A DNA stretch of 47,451 bases from Herbiconiux solani NBRC 106740 (GCF_001571005.1 NZ_BCST01000012.1:1-47451), one strand, 5' to 3'; counted from the stretch's first letter, positions 9,240 to 17,235 are shown. Numbers and translations: made by a program. Notes: a model not told the origin generated them from the sequence alone.

Positions 9240-10544
9240 TCACGCGGGAACCAGGATCCCCTCGCGCAGCAGCCGTCGGGCGACCACGACCGCACTGGCC
9301 GGGTCGAGGCCGGCGAACTCGCTGAGCGCGATATCTCCGCCCTCGTGCAGCTGGCGTACGGCGGCTTCGGCCTCGGCGGGCAGCGAGACGGTCTTCGAGG
9401 CGGTCCGGATGCGCACGGTCTCGCCGTCGGGAGAGAGCGAGACGGCGGCGTGCAGCGAGCCGCGCCACCGCACGGTCGACACGGGGCCGAGGGCCGCGAT
9501 GAAGTCGATCGTGGCGAGCGGCGACACCGGCTCGGGGCGCGTGGCCGAGGCGAATCGCGAGGCGAGGCGCTTCGAGACCGTGACCGCCGCATCCGTCGCA
9601 GGCGCAGCATCCGTCGCACCCGCAAGTGCATCCGCACCGGCCCCACCCGAAGCCATCCCCGCGAACGCCTCCTGCAGCGCGGCGAGCGTCTCGTCGACGA
9701 CGCCCTGCATCGCGGCCGGATCCGAGAAGTCGAGCCCCGCGGGCAAGGACGAGCGTAGTGCGGCGATGTCGCCGAGCGAGCCGATCAGCGCCTGCACGAC
9801 GTCGGCGCGGGTGTAGGCGGCGACGCCGATCGTGAGGTGCACGCTGGTGCCGCCAAGGGCTTCGGCCGAGTGGATCCACCCGCGCGGAAGATAGAGGGCG
9901 TCACCGGGCCTGAAGACGGCGTCGATCACGGGCTCGTGGGTCGCCGCTTCGGCGACGGCGGCACGGTGGTCGCTCCACGGCTGGTCGCGCAGCGGGTCGG
10001 GATGCACGGGGGCATGGATGCGCCAGTGCTTCTCGCCCGCGATCTGCAGCACGAACACGTCGTGCACGTCGTAATGGGGGTCGAAACCGCGCGAGGAAGC
10101 CGGGGTGATGTACGCGTTCACCTGCACCGGATGCCCGAGGTCGTCGACCAGTCGCCGGGTGAAGTCGATCAGCGGCGGCCAGGTGCGGTGCAGGCCCTGC
10201 AGCACGATCGTGGCCCCGCCGGCGAACTCGGCGAGCACCTTCTCGGAGCTCACCTGGTCGCCCACCTCGGCACCGAAACCCCCGGGCGCCGTGTATGACG
10301 AGGGGGAGAGCACCGAGCCCTCGTGGGCCATGCGGATGAACGGGGTGCGCAGCCCGCGCTCGCTCACGAGCTCGTCGACCGCGGCCTCGGTCAGCAGGTC
10401 ACGGAAGCCCTCGGGGAGGGTCGATGCGCGCGACAGCAGGGGCTTCTGCGCCCAGAACTCACGGTCGAACTCGTCCGGATCGACCGAGATGCAACGGGAG
10501 AGCGCGGGCCGGGCGACCGACCCGCGCTCGAGTTCGATCGTCAC
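9240..10544 (-). CDS. Cupin-4 / JmjC-type 2-oxoglutarate Fe(II) oxygenase (ribosomal-oxygenase-like)
   Basis: The 434-residue protein starts at GTG 10544, overlapping the stop of the preceding peptide gene as GTGA, so translation is coupled. The double-stranded beta-helix carries the iron facial triad: H157-Y-D159 in DPHYDVHDVFVLQ and H225 in LPRGWIHSAEA. GEKHWRI follows the first metal motif as in the ribosomal-oxygenase group (bacterial YcfD, human NO66 and MINA53), which hydroxylate Arg or His side chains on proteins. The C-terminal part (about 300-434) would be the dimerisation and winged-helix region. In this operon the obvious candidate substrate is the repeat peptide encoded immediately upstream. 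A ribosomal protein is the alternative substrate and cannot be excluded. Confidence 0.88.
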   Translation of the reverse strand: MTIELERGSVARPALSRCISVDPDEFDREFWAQKPLLSRASTLPEGFRDLLTEAAVDELVSERGLRTPFIRMAHEGSVLSPSSYTAPGGFGAEVGDQVSSEKVLAEFAGGATIVLQGLHRTWPPLIDFTRRLVDDLGHPVQVNAYITPASSRGFDPHYDVHDVFVLQIAGEKHWRIHAPVHPDPLRDQPWSDHRAAVAEAATHEPVIDAVFRPGDALYLPRGWIHSAEALGGTSVHLTIGVAAYTRADVVQALIGSLGDIAALRSSLPAGLDFSDPAAMQGVVDETLAALQEAFAGMASGGAGADALAGATDAAPATDAAVTVSKRLASRFASATRPEPVSPLATIDFIAALGPVSTVRWRGSLHAAVSLSPDGETVRIRTASKTVSLPAEAEAAVRQLHEGGDIALSEFAGLDPASAVVVARRLLREGILVPA

Positions 10545-10798
10545 GCCGAGCCGTCAGCCCCGCCGTCGTGGCCACCGGGGTTGGCTCCGCCGTCAGCGGT
10601 GCCCTCTCCCTCGTCAGCCGAGCCGTCGGCTCCGCCGTCGTGGCCGTCGGGGTTCGCCCCGCCGTCGGCCGGACCCTCGCCGCCCGCAGCGGAGCCGTCG
10701 GCCCCGCCGTCGTGGCCGCCCGGGTTCGCTCCGCCGTCAGCGGTTCCCTCGCCGCCCGCAGCTGCGTCGGTCGTGATGTCGTCGTCGTCGATTGCCAT
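10541..10798 (-). CDS. Small acidic triple-repeat peptide, candidate oxygenase substrate
   Basis: An 85-residue protein of unrecognised family. A 14-residue leader (MAIDDDDITTDAAA) is followed by three units of about 24 residues built on GEGTADGGANPGGHDGGADG. The copies differ at few positions (T/P, G/D and the unit ends). Each unit has exactly one His, one Asn-Pro and several Asp; the whole protein has no Lys, Arg, Cys or aromatic residue. ATG 10798 has a strong GAGAGGAG site. The stop overlaps the oxygenase start as GTGA. A short leader plus repeated cores next to a modifying enzyme resembles a multi-core RiPP precursor; a metal-binding or intrinsically disordered acidic peptide is the alternative. 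Function is unproven. Confidence 0.8.
   Translation of the reverse strand: MAIDDDDITTDAAAGGEGTADGGANPGGHDGGADGSAAGGEGPADGGANPDGHDGGADGSADEGEGTADGGANPGGHDGGADGSA
10544..10756. repeat. Three tandem 72-base units encoding the peptide repeats
   Basis: Units lie at 10685-10756, 10613-10684 and 10544-10612 (the last shortened to 69 bases). They differ mainly at third codon positions, so the peptide sequence appears conserved under selection rather than freshly copied. Confidence 0.85.
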
Positions 10799-10985
10799 CT
10801 GATCTCCTCTCACCGGCGGCATGATGCCGTCGCTCGAAGCGTACGCCCGACCCCTGACACGGCGCATCCTCCCCTTGTCGCATTTCGACCCGGAGGTGGT
10901 TGGCGGGGCGCTGTCGGGCGGGTGGCGGGTGACTGGCGGGCTGCTGTCGTGGTCGGTCCCGAATGCGCGCCCTAGCGTTGCATCC

Positions 10986-11480
10986 ATGAACGAGACACGC
11001 ATCATCACCCTCCGCCGGGAGCGGGGCTGGACCCAGGAGAAGCTCGCGGCCGAGAGCGGCGTCGCCGTGCGCACCGTGCAGCGGCTGGAGAGCGGCCAGG
11101 ACGCCAGCCTCGAGACCCTCTCGATGGTCGCGAAGGCGCTCGGCGTCACGGTGGGGGAGCTGTTCTCCGCGGTGGAGAGCGACGACTTCCAGGCCGCGGT
11201 CGGGGCCCTCGACGACCGGTCGGCCACGCAGCAGCGTCAGCGCGACGGGGCCGTGGCCGGCTACCGCTACCTCTACACCGGGGTGGGGCTCGTCGTCTCC
11301 GTCGGCGTCATCGTGCTGATCGGTCTGCAGATCGTGCCCGGGATCGCCATCCTCCTCACCGGTCTCTACTGGGCCGGCGGGGCGCTGCTCGGGCGCTTCC
11401 TGCTGGCCTCGGTCATCAATCCGCGGCTCGACGCGAAGTACCCGCTCTCGATCCCCACCCCTTCGCGGCGCGACCGCTGA
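10986..11480 (+). CDS. XRE-family regulator with C-terminal membrane segments
   Basis: A 164-residue protein with an N-terminal helix-turn-helix (about residues 8-62: RRERGWTQEKLAAESGVAVRT, VQRLESG, LSMVAKALGVTVGELF) and two hydrophobic segments at about 97-140, ending with a short basic tail. It would be a DNA-binding protein tethered to the membrane. The ATG at 10986 follows CTAGCGTT by a few bases with no Shine-Dalgarno, suggesting a leaderless mRNA. It is divergent from the peptide/oxygenase operon with 187 bases between, so it is a candidate regulator of that operon. It could equally control only itself. Confidence 0.82.
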   Translation: MNETRIITLRRERGWTQEKLAAESGVAVRTVQRLESGQDASLETLSMVAKALGVTVGELFSAVESDDFQAAVGALDDRSATQQRQRDGAVAGYRYLYTGVGLVVSVGVIVLIGLQIVPGIAILLTGLYWAGGALLGRFLLASVINPRLDAKYPLSIPTPSRRDR

Positions 11481-11516
11481 CGGTGTCGGCCGGCCTGGCG
11501 CCCGGGATCGGGGAGC

Positions 11517-11540
11517 GCGATGGGGAGCGGTCCCCATCGC
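11517..11540. terminator. Strong hairpin after the XRE gene
   Basis: GCGATGGGGA and TCCCCATCGC form a perfect 10-base stem around GCGG, 37 bases after the XRE stop. There is no T-run, so termination is likely but not certain. Confidence 0.45.
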
Positions 11541-11605
11541 CCCAAGCGAGTAGGCCTGGATAGGGTCGGGCAACGGTTGCGATCGGTAAAGGGGAGTGGG
11601 TCGGT

Positions 11606-12604
11606 ATGCGGAAGGCACGCGGTTCGAGGGGCACAGGGCCGGCGACGGCGGCGCGGGGTACCGCCCTCGCGGCCCTCGCGCTGGCCGGCTCGATCCTCCT
11701 CAGCGCCTGCACGCCCGAACCGGAACCCGCGCCCGACCCGGTGGACACCTCCAGCGCGGCGCTCCGCGAGCAGCTCCTCCAGATCGAGGGCCTGTCCGAC
11801 CCGGTGCAGACCCGCGGCGGCCTCGACTACGAGCTGCGGTTCGCGATCGACGATCCGGAGCGCGCCGCGGACGCGACCCGTGAGGCGCTCGATGCGTTCC
11901 ATGCCTCGGGGGTCTCCGAAGCCCTCACCGAGGACAGTGCCGAGTTCTACGACACCCCGCCGAGATTCCAGCTCAGTATCGTCGAGGTCGGTTCGAAGGG
12001 CGCCGGCCCCCATCTCGACCTGCCGATCACCTCCGAGGGCGACACGCCGACCCTGGCCGCAGCCGTCGCCACCTGGAGCCGGATGGACCAGATCGAGGGT
12101 GTCGAGCTGCAGACGAGCACCTTCGACACCGCGGCCTTCGAGCTGGCCTACGCGGTCGACTTCGCAGGGCTGCTCGCGGGCGTGCGGCCGACCGCGGTGA
12201 CCGAGCAGCTGCGCCAGATCCTCACCGACGCCGGGTACGACGCGGCGGCCTCCACGATCAAGGCGGCCATCACGGCGCCCGAGGCGAGCAACACCGTCGG
12301 CGGCGAGGAGAAGTACGTGCAGGGCACCCGGTTCGCCCGCGCCTTCCTGCCGCTGAAGGAGGTGGCTGGGCCGAACTTCGCCACGGTGTCGTACCTCATC
12401 CCGCCGGGCGGCACGACCGTCGACATCTACGTGCTCCCCAAGCTCGACGCCGATGGCACGCTCCTTCCGCTCGACCTGACCGGCGAGACCGTGCGCACCG
12501 CCGGCGAGTCGATCCAGACCGGCGACTTCCACTCCTCCTGGGATCTGCGAGACGTCATCGTGTTCACCCAGGACGGCATGCAGACGTTCCCGACCGATGC
12601 CTGA
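11606..12604 (+). CDS. Secreted lipoprotein of unknown function
   Basis: The 332-residue product has a lipoprotein signal: an Arg-rich start, hydrophobic core and lipobox LLSAC (Cys about residue 35), followed by a Pro/Glu linker. I do not recognise the mature domain. It contains an Ala/Asp-rich alpha/beta pattern with phrases such as FELAYAVDFAGLLAGV and REQLLQIEGLSDPVQTRGG. A GGGGAG site lies about ten bases before ATG 11606. Its last bases overlap the start of the next membrane-protein gene by 8, so the two are probably expressed together and may work as a pair at the cell surface. Confidence 0.8.
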   Translation: MRKARGSRGTGPATAARGTALAALALAGSILLSACTPEPEPAPDPVDTSSAALREQLLQIEGLSDPVQTRGGLDYELRFAIDDPERAADATREALDAFHASGVSEALTEDSAEFYDTPPRFQLSIVEVGSKGAGPHLDLPITSEGDTPTLAAAVATWSRMDQIEGVELQTSTFDTAAFELAYAVDFAGLLAGVRPTAVTEQLRQILTDAGYDAAASTIKAAITAPEASNTVGGEEKYVQGTRFARAFLPLKEVAGPNFATVSYLIPPGGTTVDIYVLPKLDADGTLLPLDLTGETVRTAGESIQTGDFHSSWDLRDVIVFTQDGMQTFPTDA

Positions 12605-13313
12605 CCAGTGGATGGCGGGCCAGCCCGCGCCGCAGCAGCCCGCGCCGCAGCAGCCCTGGCCGCAGCAGCCGACGCCGCAGCAGCCGATGCCTGACCAGTG
12701 GATGCCGGCGAACCCGACCCCGCCCCCCTTCCCGCCCCGCGCATCCGCCCGCCTGCCGTTCCCCTCGTGGCCGGTCTGGCTCGTCTTCGCGCTGCTCCTC
12801 CTTCCGAGCCTGGCGATGCTCGGCGTCCTCGGCCTCACGAAGGACGGCGCCGCATCGCTGCTCGAGGAGCAACGCGACGCCGTCGACCGTAACCTCGTGC
12901 TCACCGGCACGCTGAGCGACGTCGACACCTCGTCGGGGATGCCGAACACCACGAGCTACTACGACGTCGAGGTGCCCGACCCGGCGACCGGCGTCACCGA
13001 GACGTTCACCTTCAGCGGCGAGACCCAGTGGGGCTTCCCGCCGTCGTCGGAGTACCCCGAGCACATCGACTTCCTCGTCGTCCTCGACGACCGGCCGCGC
13101 CCCGTGAAGCACGGGCCGGTCGGCACGGTCGACCCGGTCACCCACGAGACGCTCCAGGATGCGGAGAACGACTTCGCCACGTCGAGCGCCGTCTGGGTCA
13201 CCGGCATCGTCGTCTTCTGGGTGTTCACGCTGGGTCTGCCGGCCCTCGCGGTCGTGCTCGCCGTGCGCCGGCACCGCGCGAAGAAGCGCCGAGCGGCTCC
13301 CGTCAGGCTCTGA
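12597..13313 (+). CDS. Two-pass membrane protein with Pro/Gln-rich N-terminus
   Basis: The 238-residue product begins with a cytoplasmic-type Pro/Gln tract (APQQPAPQQPWPQQPTPQQP, flanked by two copies of MPDQWM), then a membrane segment (about 58-78), an external domain of about 120 residues with YYDVEVPDPATGVTETFTF, a second membrane segment (about 200-222) and a basic tail RRHRAKKRR. The domain resembles DUF3592-type external beta domains, but the match is not certain. It overlaps the upstream lipoprotein gene by 8 bases and runs 11 bases into the convergent methyltransferase gene at its 3' end. Confidence 0.8.
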   Translation: MPDQWMAGQPAPQQPAPQQPWPQQPTPQQPMPDQWMPANPTPPPFPPRASARLPFPSWPVWLVFALLLLPSLAMLGVLGLTKDGAASLLEEQRDAVDRNLVLTGTLSDVDTSSGMPNTTSYYDVEVPDPATGVTETFTFSGETQWGFPPSSEYPEHIDFLVVLDDRPRPVKHGPVGTVDPVTHETLQDAENDFATSSAVWVTGIVVFWVFTLGLPALAVVLAVRRHRAKKRRAAPVRL

Positions 13314-14154
13314 CCGGCGCGTTCGGCGTGATCCCGTACAGCACGTGGTCGTCGAGGTACCGCCACACGGTTCCGGTCTCGGTGAACCCGGCGCTCCGCA
13401 GGGCTTCGAGGTGGAAGCCCAGCGTCACCTTCGGGGGCGCCTGGTGCAAAGCCTCTCCCCAGACCGACTCGCGGCGGCGCAGCGCCTCGGCGTAGCGCGG
13501 GCTCTCGGCCACCGCCTGCCACCACTCGTCCCAGGTGTCGGTGTCGCCCGCGAACGTCGACTCCTGCATCTCGGCGTCGTCGTCGCGTGCGATGCGCGCG
13601 AGCGTCGCCTCCTGATGCGTGTCGTACGCGAGGTGATCGCCGTTCAGCAGGATGCCGCCGGGGCGCAGGATGCCGGGCAGCGCCCGGTAGACGTCGACGA
13701 GCTCGCCGGGCTGCAGCCAGTGCAGGGCGGTCGACGAGACCACGGCGTCGAAGGGCGCGTCGGCGATGAGCGGATGCTCGGCCCAGTCGGGCCGCGCCAG
13801 GTCGACCTCGGCGGTCGTGAGCCGCGGGTCGGCCGAGGCGAGGTCGGCCGCGATCGCCAGCAGCGCCGGATCCTTGTCGGCGACGACCGCCCGGCCCTCG
13901 GGCACGGCCGTCAGCACCCGGGCGGCGAGCGATCCGGTGCCTCCGGCGAGGTCGAGGATGCGCGGCTCGTCGACCCCCTCGCAGACGGCGGCGACGACGC
14001 GGGCGATGGTGTCGAAGCGCTCGGCGCGGTGGCGGATGTAGCCGGTCTGCTGCGCATCCCAGCGGGCGGCGAGCATCCGGGCGTCGCGGATACGGGTGTC
14101 GGCGAGGGTGGCGTCGGCGAGGGTGGTGTCGACGACGGTCGTGGTGTCGTTCAT
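13303..14154 (-). CDS. Class I SAM-dependent methyltransferase, coupled to the metal ABC importer
   Basis: A 283-residue protein with SAM motif I as RILDLAGGTGSLA (about residue 66), the acidic residue ending motif II (VVADKDP), and FDAVVSSTALHWL as motif IV, typical of small-molecule methyltransferases of the trans-aconitate or ubiquinone-methylase style. The ATG at 14154 overlaps the ATPase stop as ATGA, with AACCC rather than a clear ribosome site before it, so it depends on coupling. It is the last gene of the importer operon. A methyltransferase in a metal-uptake operon could modify an imported chelator, but the substrate is unknown. The 3' end overlaps the opposite gene by 11 bases. Confidence 0.85.
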   Translation of the reverse strand: MNDTTTVVDTTLADATLADTRIRDARMLAARWDAQQTGYIRHRAERFDTIARVVAAVCEGVDEPRILDLAGGTGSLAARVLTAVPEGRAVVADKDPALLAIAADLASADPRLTTAEVDLARPDWAEHPLIADAPFDAVVSSTALHWLQPGELVDVYRALPGILRPGGILLNGDHLAYDTHQEATLARIARDDDAEMQESTFAGDTDTWDEWWQAVAESPRYAEALRRRESVWGEALHQAPPKVTLGFHLEALRSAGFTETGTVWRYLDDHVLYGITPNAPVRA

Positions 14155-14975
14155 GGGTTCTCCTGAGTGATGGTCTGCGGGGTTCGAATAGAGGGAGTGC
14201 GGGCGACGGATGCGGGCCCGGGCAGCGCGAAGTCGAACCGCGACCGCCCGGCCCCATCCACCAGCCGGCGCGTGACCACGTCGTAGACGGGATCGAGCAG
14301 CTCGGGCCGCAGCAGGTCGCACTGCGCACCCGCCCCGGCGACCCGCCCGCCGTGCAGCACGATCACGTGGTCGCACACCTGTGCCGCGAGTTCGAGGTCG
14401 TGCAGGACGACCACGACGGTCGGGGCGATGCGGCCGAGCAGCGCGACGATCTCGAGCCGGTGCCGGATGTCGAGGTGGTTCGTCGGCTCGTCCAGCAGCA
14501 CGTGCGAGGCGTTCTGGGCGATCGCCCGGGCGAGGGCGACGCGCTGCAGCTCGCCGCCGGAGAGGGTCGCGAGCCGGTCGAGCGCCCGATGGGTGAGCCC
14601 GACGGCGTCGATCGCGCCGGCCACGCGGTCGTCCTGACCCGCGCCACCGGCCCGGAGCGGGCCGTGCTCGGCGAGGCCGCCGAGGGCCACCTCGTCGACG
14701 ACCCGGAGGGCGGGATCGGGCTCGGCGCGCTGGCCGACCTCGGCGACGCGGCGCGCGATCCACCGCCGAGATCGGGCGCGGATGTCGTGACCGTCGACGC
14801 TCACCCGGCCGGCTGCGAGCGGCACGGCGCGGACGAGGGCGCGCAGGAGGGTGGTCTTGCCGCTCCCGTTCGGGCCGACGATCCCGGTCACGGCGCCGGT
14901 GGGCGCGGTGATCGAGACGTCGTCCAGCAGAACGCGGCCGCCCAGCCGCACGGTCACGCCATCCGCCGTGATCAT
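14151..14975 (-). CDS. ABC transporter ATP-binding protein (FecE/HmuV/BtuD type)
   Basis: A 274-residue ATPase with Walker A GPNGSGKTT (about residues 34-42), signature LSGGELQRVALARA, Walker B HVLLDEPTNHLD and the switch His in VVVLHDLELA. Length and order fit importers of ferric chelates, haem or cobalamin. It overlaps the binding-protein gene and the methyltransferase gene by 4 bases each. It would sit on the inner membrane face and power the permease encoded upstream. Confidence 0.92.
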   Translation of the reverse strand: MITADGVTVRLGGRVLLDDVSITAPTGAVTGIVGPNGSGKTTLLRALVRAVPLAAGRVSVDGHDIRARSRRWIARRVAEVGQRAEPDPALRVVDEVALGGLAEHGPLRAGGAGQDDRVAGAIDAVGLTHRALDRLATLSGGELQRVALARAIAQNASHVLLDEPTNHLDIRHRLEIVALLGRIAPTVVVVLHDLELAAQVCDHVIVLHGGRVAGAGAQCDLLRPELLDPVYDVVTRRLVDGAGRSRFDFALPGPASVARTPSIRTPQTITQENP

Positions 14976-16009
14976 CCGAGCGCGCTCAGCAGGCCGCTCA
15001 GCTTCGCCGGCCCTTCGACCGACAGGAGGCTGGGCGGGTCGGTGTAGGCGAAGGGGAGGGCGATCACGCGCTGGTCGCGCACCGCCGAGAGGCCGGCCAC
15101 CCCGGGGGCGCCGAGGAACGAGTCGACCGTGCTCTGGGGGTCGCCGCTGGAATAGAGGAGCACGATCGTCGCCGGGTCGCGCGAGATGATGTCCTCGACG
15201 TTCGCGTCGAACACGCGCTCGCCGGAGTCGGCGTAGACGTTCGTGAGACCGGCCGCCGCGAAGACCGGCGTCACCATGCTCGGCCCGCCGTAGGGCGAGA
15301 GCACGCTGCCGCCGGACGAGACGTAGAGCGCGGCCGCCGTGCCCCCATCCGGAGCCACCGCGCCGACGGTCGACGTCGCATCGGCCACGACCTGCTCGGC
15401 CGTGCCGCTCTCGCCGAGGAGTGCGCCGAGGGTGCGCACCTCGCTCCAGACGCGGTCGAAGGTCGCCGTGCCGCTCAGTTCGGGGCCGGGGTCGGCGCAG
15501 TAGGCCGAGGGCGTGTACACCGCGATGCCGCTCGCGGTCAGGGCGGCGCGGTCGACCGCGTTCTCGGGGGCGATCACGAGGTCGGGCTCGGCGCCGAGGA
15601 TGCTCTCCTGCGAGACGACCGACCCTCCGGTCGCGTTCTTCTCGGTCGAGAGCACGCTCTGTGCCTCGAGCGCGCTGTAGGTCGCATCCGCGTAGAGCCC
15701 GGGCTGGAGGGGGGAGGTGACGGCGACGATCCGGTCGACCGCCCCGAGGGCTTCGAGGTTCGGCAGCTCGTCGTTGTTCACGAGCACGATGCGCTGGGCG
15801 GGGGAGTCGAGCGTGACCTCGGAGCCGCAGTTCTCGATCGTGACGGGGAAGCCGGCGGCGGCGTCGGCAGCGGCGGAGTCGGCGGCGGCGTCGGTCGGGG
15901 CCGAGGCGGGGGCGGTACCGCTGCCTGCCGCGCAGGCGCTGAGGGCGGCCAGCGCGAGGGCCGAGACGGCAAGCGCGGCCGCGGCCCGCCGGGTGGGGTG
16001 TCTTCTCAT
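14972..16009 (-). CDS. ABC transporter substrate-binding lipoprotein (Fe-chelate/B12-type)
   Basis: A 345-residue lipoprotein: basic start, hydrophobic core and lipobox LSAC (Cys about residue 26), then the cluster A-2/TroA-like fold with PAQRIVLVNNDELPNLEALG, the ESILGAEPDLVIAP segment and VEDIISRDPATIVLLYS. It binds the solute outside the membrane for delivery to the permease. Ferric siderophore, haem, cobalamin or another metal complex are all possible; residues do not settle which. ATG 16009 is preceded by GAGAGAAAG, the first of a series of 17-base repeats that each carry this purine tract. Confidence 0.9.
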   Translation of the reverse strand: MRRHPTRRAAAALAVSALALAALSACAAGSGTAPASAPTDAAADSAAADAAAGFPVTIENCGSEVTLDSPAQRIVLVNNDELPNLEALGAVDRIVAVTSPLQPGLYADATYSALEAQSVLSTEKNATGGSVVSQESILGAEPDLVIAPENAVDRAALTASGIAVYTPSAYCADPGPELSGTATFDRVWSEVRTLGALLGESGTAEQVVADATSTVGAVAPDGGTAAALYVSSGGSVLSPYGGPSMVTPVFAAAGLTNVYADSGERVFDANVEDIISRDPATIVLLYSSGDPQSTVDSFLGAPGVAGLSAVRDQRVIALPFAYTDPPSLLSVEGPAKLSGLLSALG

Positions 16010-16018
16010 GGTTTTTCT

Positions 16019-16085
16019 TTCTCTCGGGTGTCGTGTTCTCTGGGGTGTCGTGTTCTCGGGGTGTGGTGTTCTCTCGGGTGCCGTG
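16019..16085. repeat. Four 17-base tandem repeats upstream of the binding-lipoprotein gene
   Basis: Units at 16019-16035, 16036-16052, 16053-16068 (one base short) and 16069-16085 follow TTCTCTCGGGTGTCGTG with few changes. On the minus strand, the sense strand of the operon, each unit reads approximately CACGACACCCGAGAGAA, so the leader of the binding-protein gene carries four ribosome-site-like purine tracts in series. Confidence 0.85.
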
Positions 16086-16136
16086 GGGTTTCGAGGTCTC
16101 GTCGGATGGTGCCGGCGTCGGGGTGGGGTTCGAGCC

Positions 16137-17201
16137 CTACGCCCGCGAGTCCTGCCGCAGCAGCAGAAGAAGGAAGGGCGCGCCGATGACGCCCGTGATC
16201 ACGCCGACCGGGATCTCCTGCGGCGCGAACGCGGTGCGCGCCACCGTGTCGGCGGCGAGCAGCAGGATCGCGCCGAGCAGCGCGACCACCGGGATCACCG
16301 CGCGGTGCCGCCCGCCCACGAGGCGCCGGGCGAGATGGGGCACGACCAGGCCGATGAAGCCCACGCCGCCGACCGCCGCGACCGTCACTCCGACCATGGC
16401 CGACACCCCGACCATGAGGCCGATGCGGGTGCGCTCGGGGTCGATGCCCGCCGACCGGGCCGAGTCGTCGCCCGAGGCGAGCGCATCCGTCAGCGGAGCG
16501 ATGATGACGAGGGCGGCGATGCCGATCACCGCGGCGACGGATGCGGCGGCGAGCGCGAGCGGCTGCACCGTCGCGAGCGACCCCAGCAGCCAGAACAGCA
16601 CCGACCGGGCGGCCTCGGGGGAGTCGCTCGAGAACACGAGGAAGCTCGTCGCGGCGTTCAGCGCGTAGCCGACGGCGAGACCGGCGAGGACGAGCCGGAA
16701 CGGGCCCCGCCGGTGGGCGACCCCCGCGAACAGGAGCACGAGGAGCACTGCGCCGATCGCACCGGCCAGCGCCGCGCCCGAGAACAGCAGAGCGCTTCCG
16801 CCTCCCGCGACGAGCACGACGAGCGCGACCCCGGTGGAGGCGCCGGAGTTGAGGCCGAGCAGGTAGGGGTCTGCGAGCGAGTTGCGCACGAGCGCCTGCA
16901 GCATGACTCCGGCGACCGCGAGCACAGCACCCGCCACGAGCGCCATCGCCACGCGGGGAGCCCGGGTCGCCCAGACGATCTGCTCGGCCGAAGCGGGCCA
17001 GTCGCCCTGACCGGTGCCGAGCAGGTGGTCGCCCAGCACTCCGGCGACGGTCGCCGGGTCGATCGGCACCGGCCCGATCGCGAGGGCCGCGAGAGCTGCC
17101 AGCCCCGTCGCGGCCAGGAGTGCAGCGACGACGGTCGTGCTGCGGCGTCGGCTCCGGCGAACGGATGCGACGACCTCGGCGGGGGTGGAGCGGACGGTCA
17201 C
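16137..17201 (-). CDS. FecCD-family ABC transporter permease
   Basis: The 354-residue protein has about nine or ten membrane segments and FecCD hallmarks: WATRAPRVAMALVAGAVLAVAGVMLQALVRNSLADPYLLG, LGSLATVQPL, and near the C-terminus GGVGFIGLVVPHLARRLVGGRH and LAADTVARTAFAPQEIPVGVITGVIGAPFF-like residues. GTG start at 17201 with GGGAAGG five bases upstream. It is the first gene of the importer operon and lies directly behind a Fur-type palindrome. Only one permease gene is present, so it probably works as a homodimer. Confidence 0.92.
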   Translation of the reverse strand: MTVRSTPAEVVASVRRSRRRSTTVVAALLAATGLAALAALAIGPVPIDPATVAGVLGDHLLGTGQGDWPASAEQIVWATRAPRVAMALVAGAVLAVAGVMLQALVRNSLADPYLLGLNSGASTGVALVVLVAGGGSALLFSGAALAGAIGAVLLVLLFAGVAHRRGPFRLVLAGLAVGYALNAATSFLVFSSDSPEAARSVLFWLLGSLATVQPLALAAASVAAVIGIAALVIIAPLTDALASGDDSARSAGIDPERTRIGLMVGVSAMVGVTVAAVGGVGFIGLVVPHLARRLVGGRHRAVIPVVALLGAILLLAADTVARTAFAPQEIPVGVITGVIGAPFLLLLLRQDSRA

Positions 17202-17220
17202 GAGGGCCTTCCCGGGTTAT

Positions 17221-17235
17221 TGAGAACGATTCTCA
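17221..17235 (-). promoter_or_regulatory. Fur/Zur-type operator before the ABC importer
   Basis: TGAGAAC-G-ATTCTCA fits the 7-1-7 pattern of Fur-family sites with one mismatch between halves. It ends 20 bases upstream of the permease start codon, where a bound repressor would block the promoter. This makes the importer a likely iron-, zinc- or manganese-responsive operon. Which Fur-family member acts cannot be told here. Confidence 0.65.

Noticed and set aside
9193-9879. Long open frame with Arg/His-rich text opposite the cupin region
   Set aside because: It is a same-strand shadow of the cupin gene in another frame with low-complexity Arg/Pro/Ala content and no domain.
16019-16085. Possible CRISPR-like array from regular repeats
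   Set aside because: The units are only 17 bases, adjoin without spacers and lie in an operon leader.
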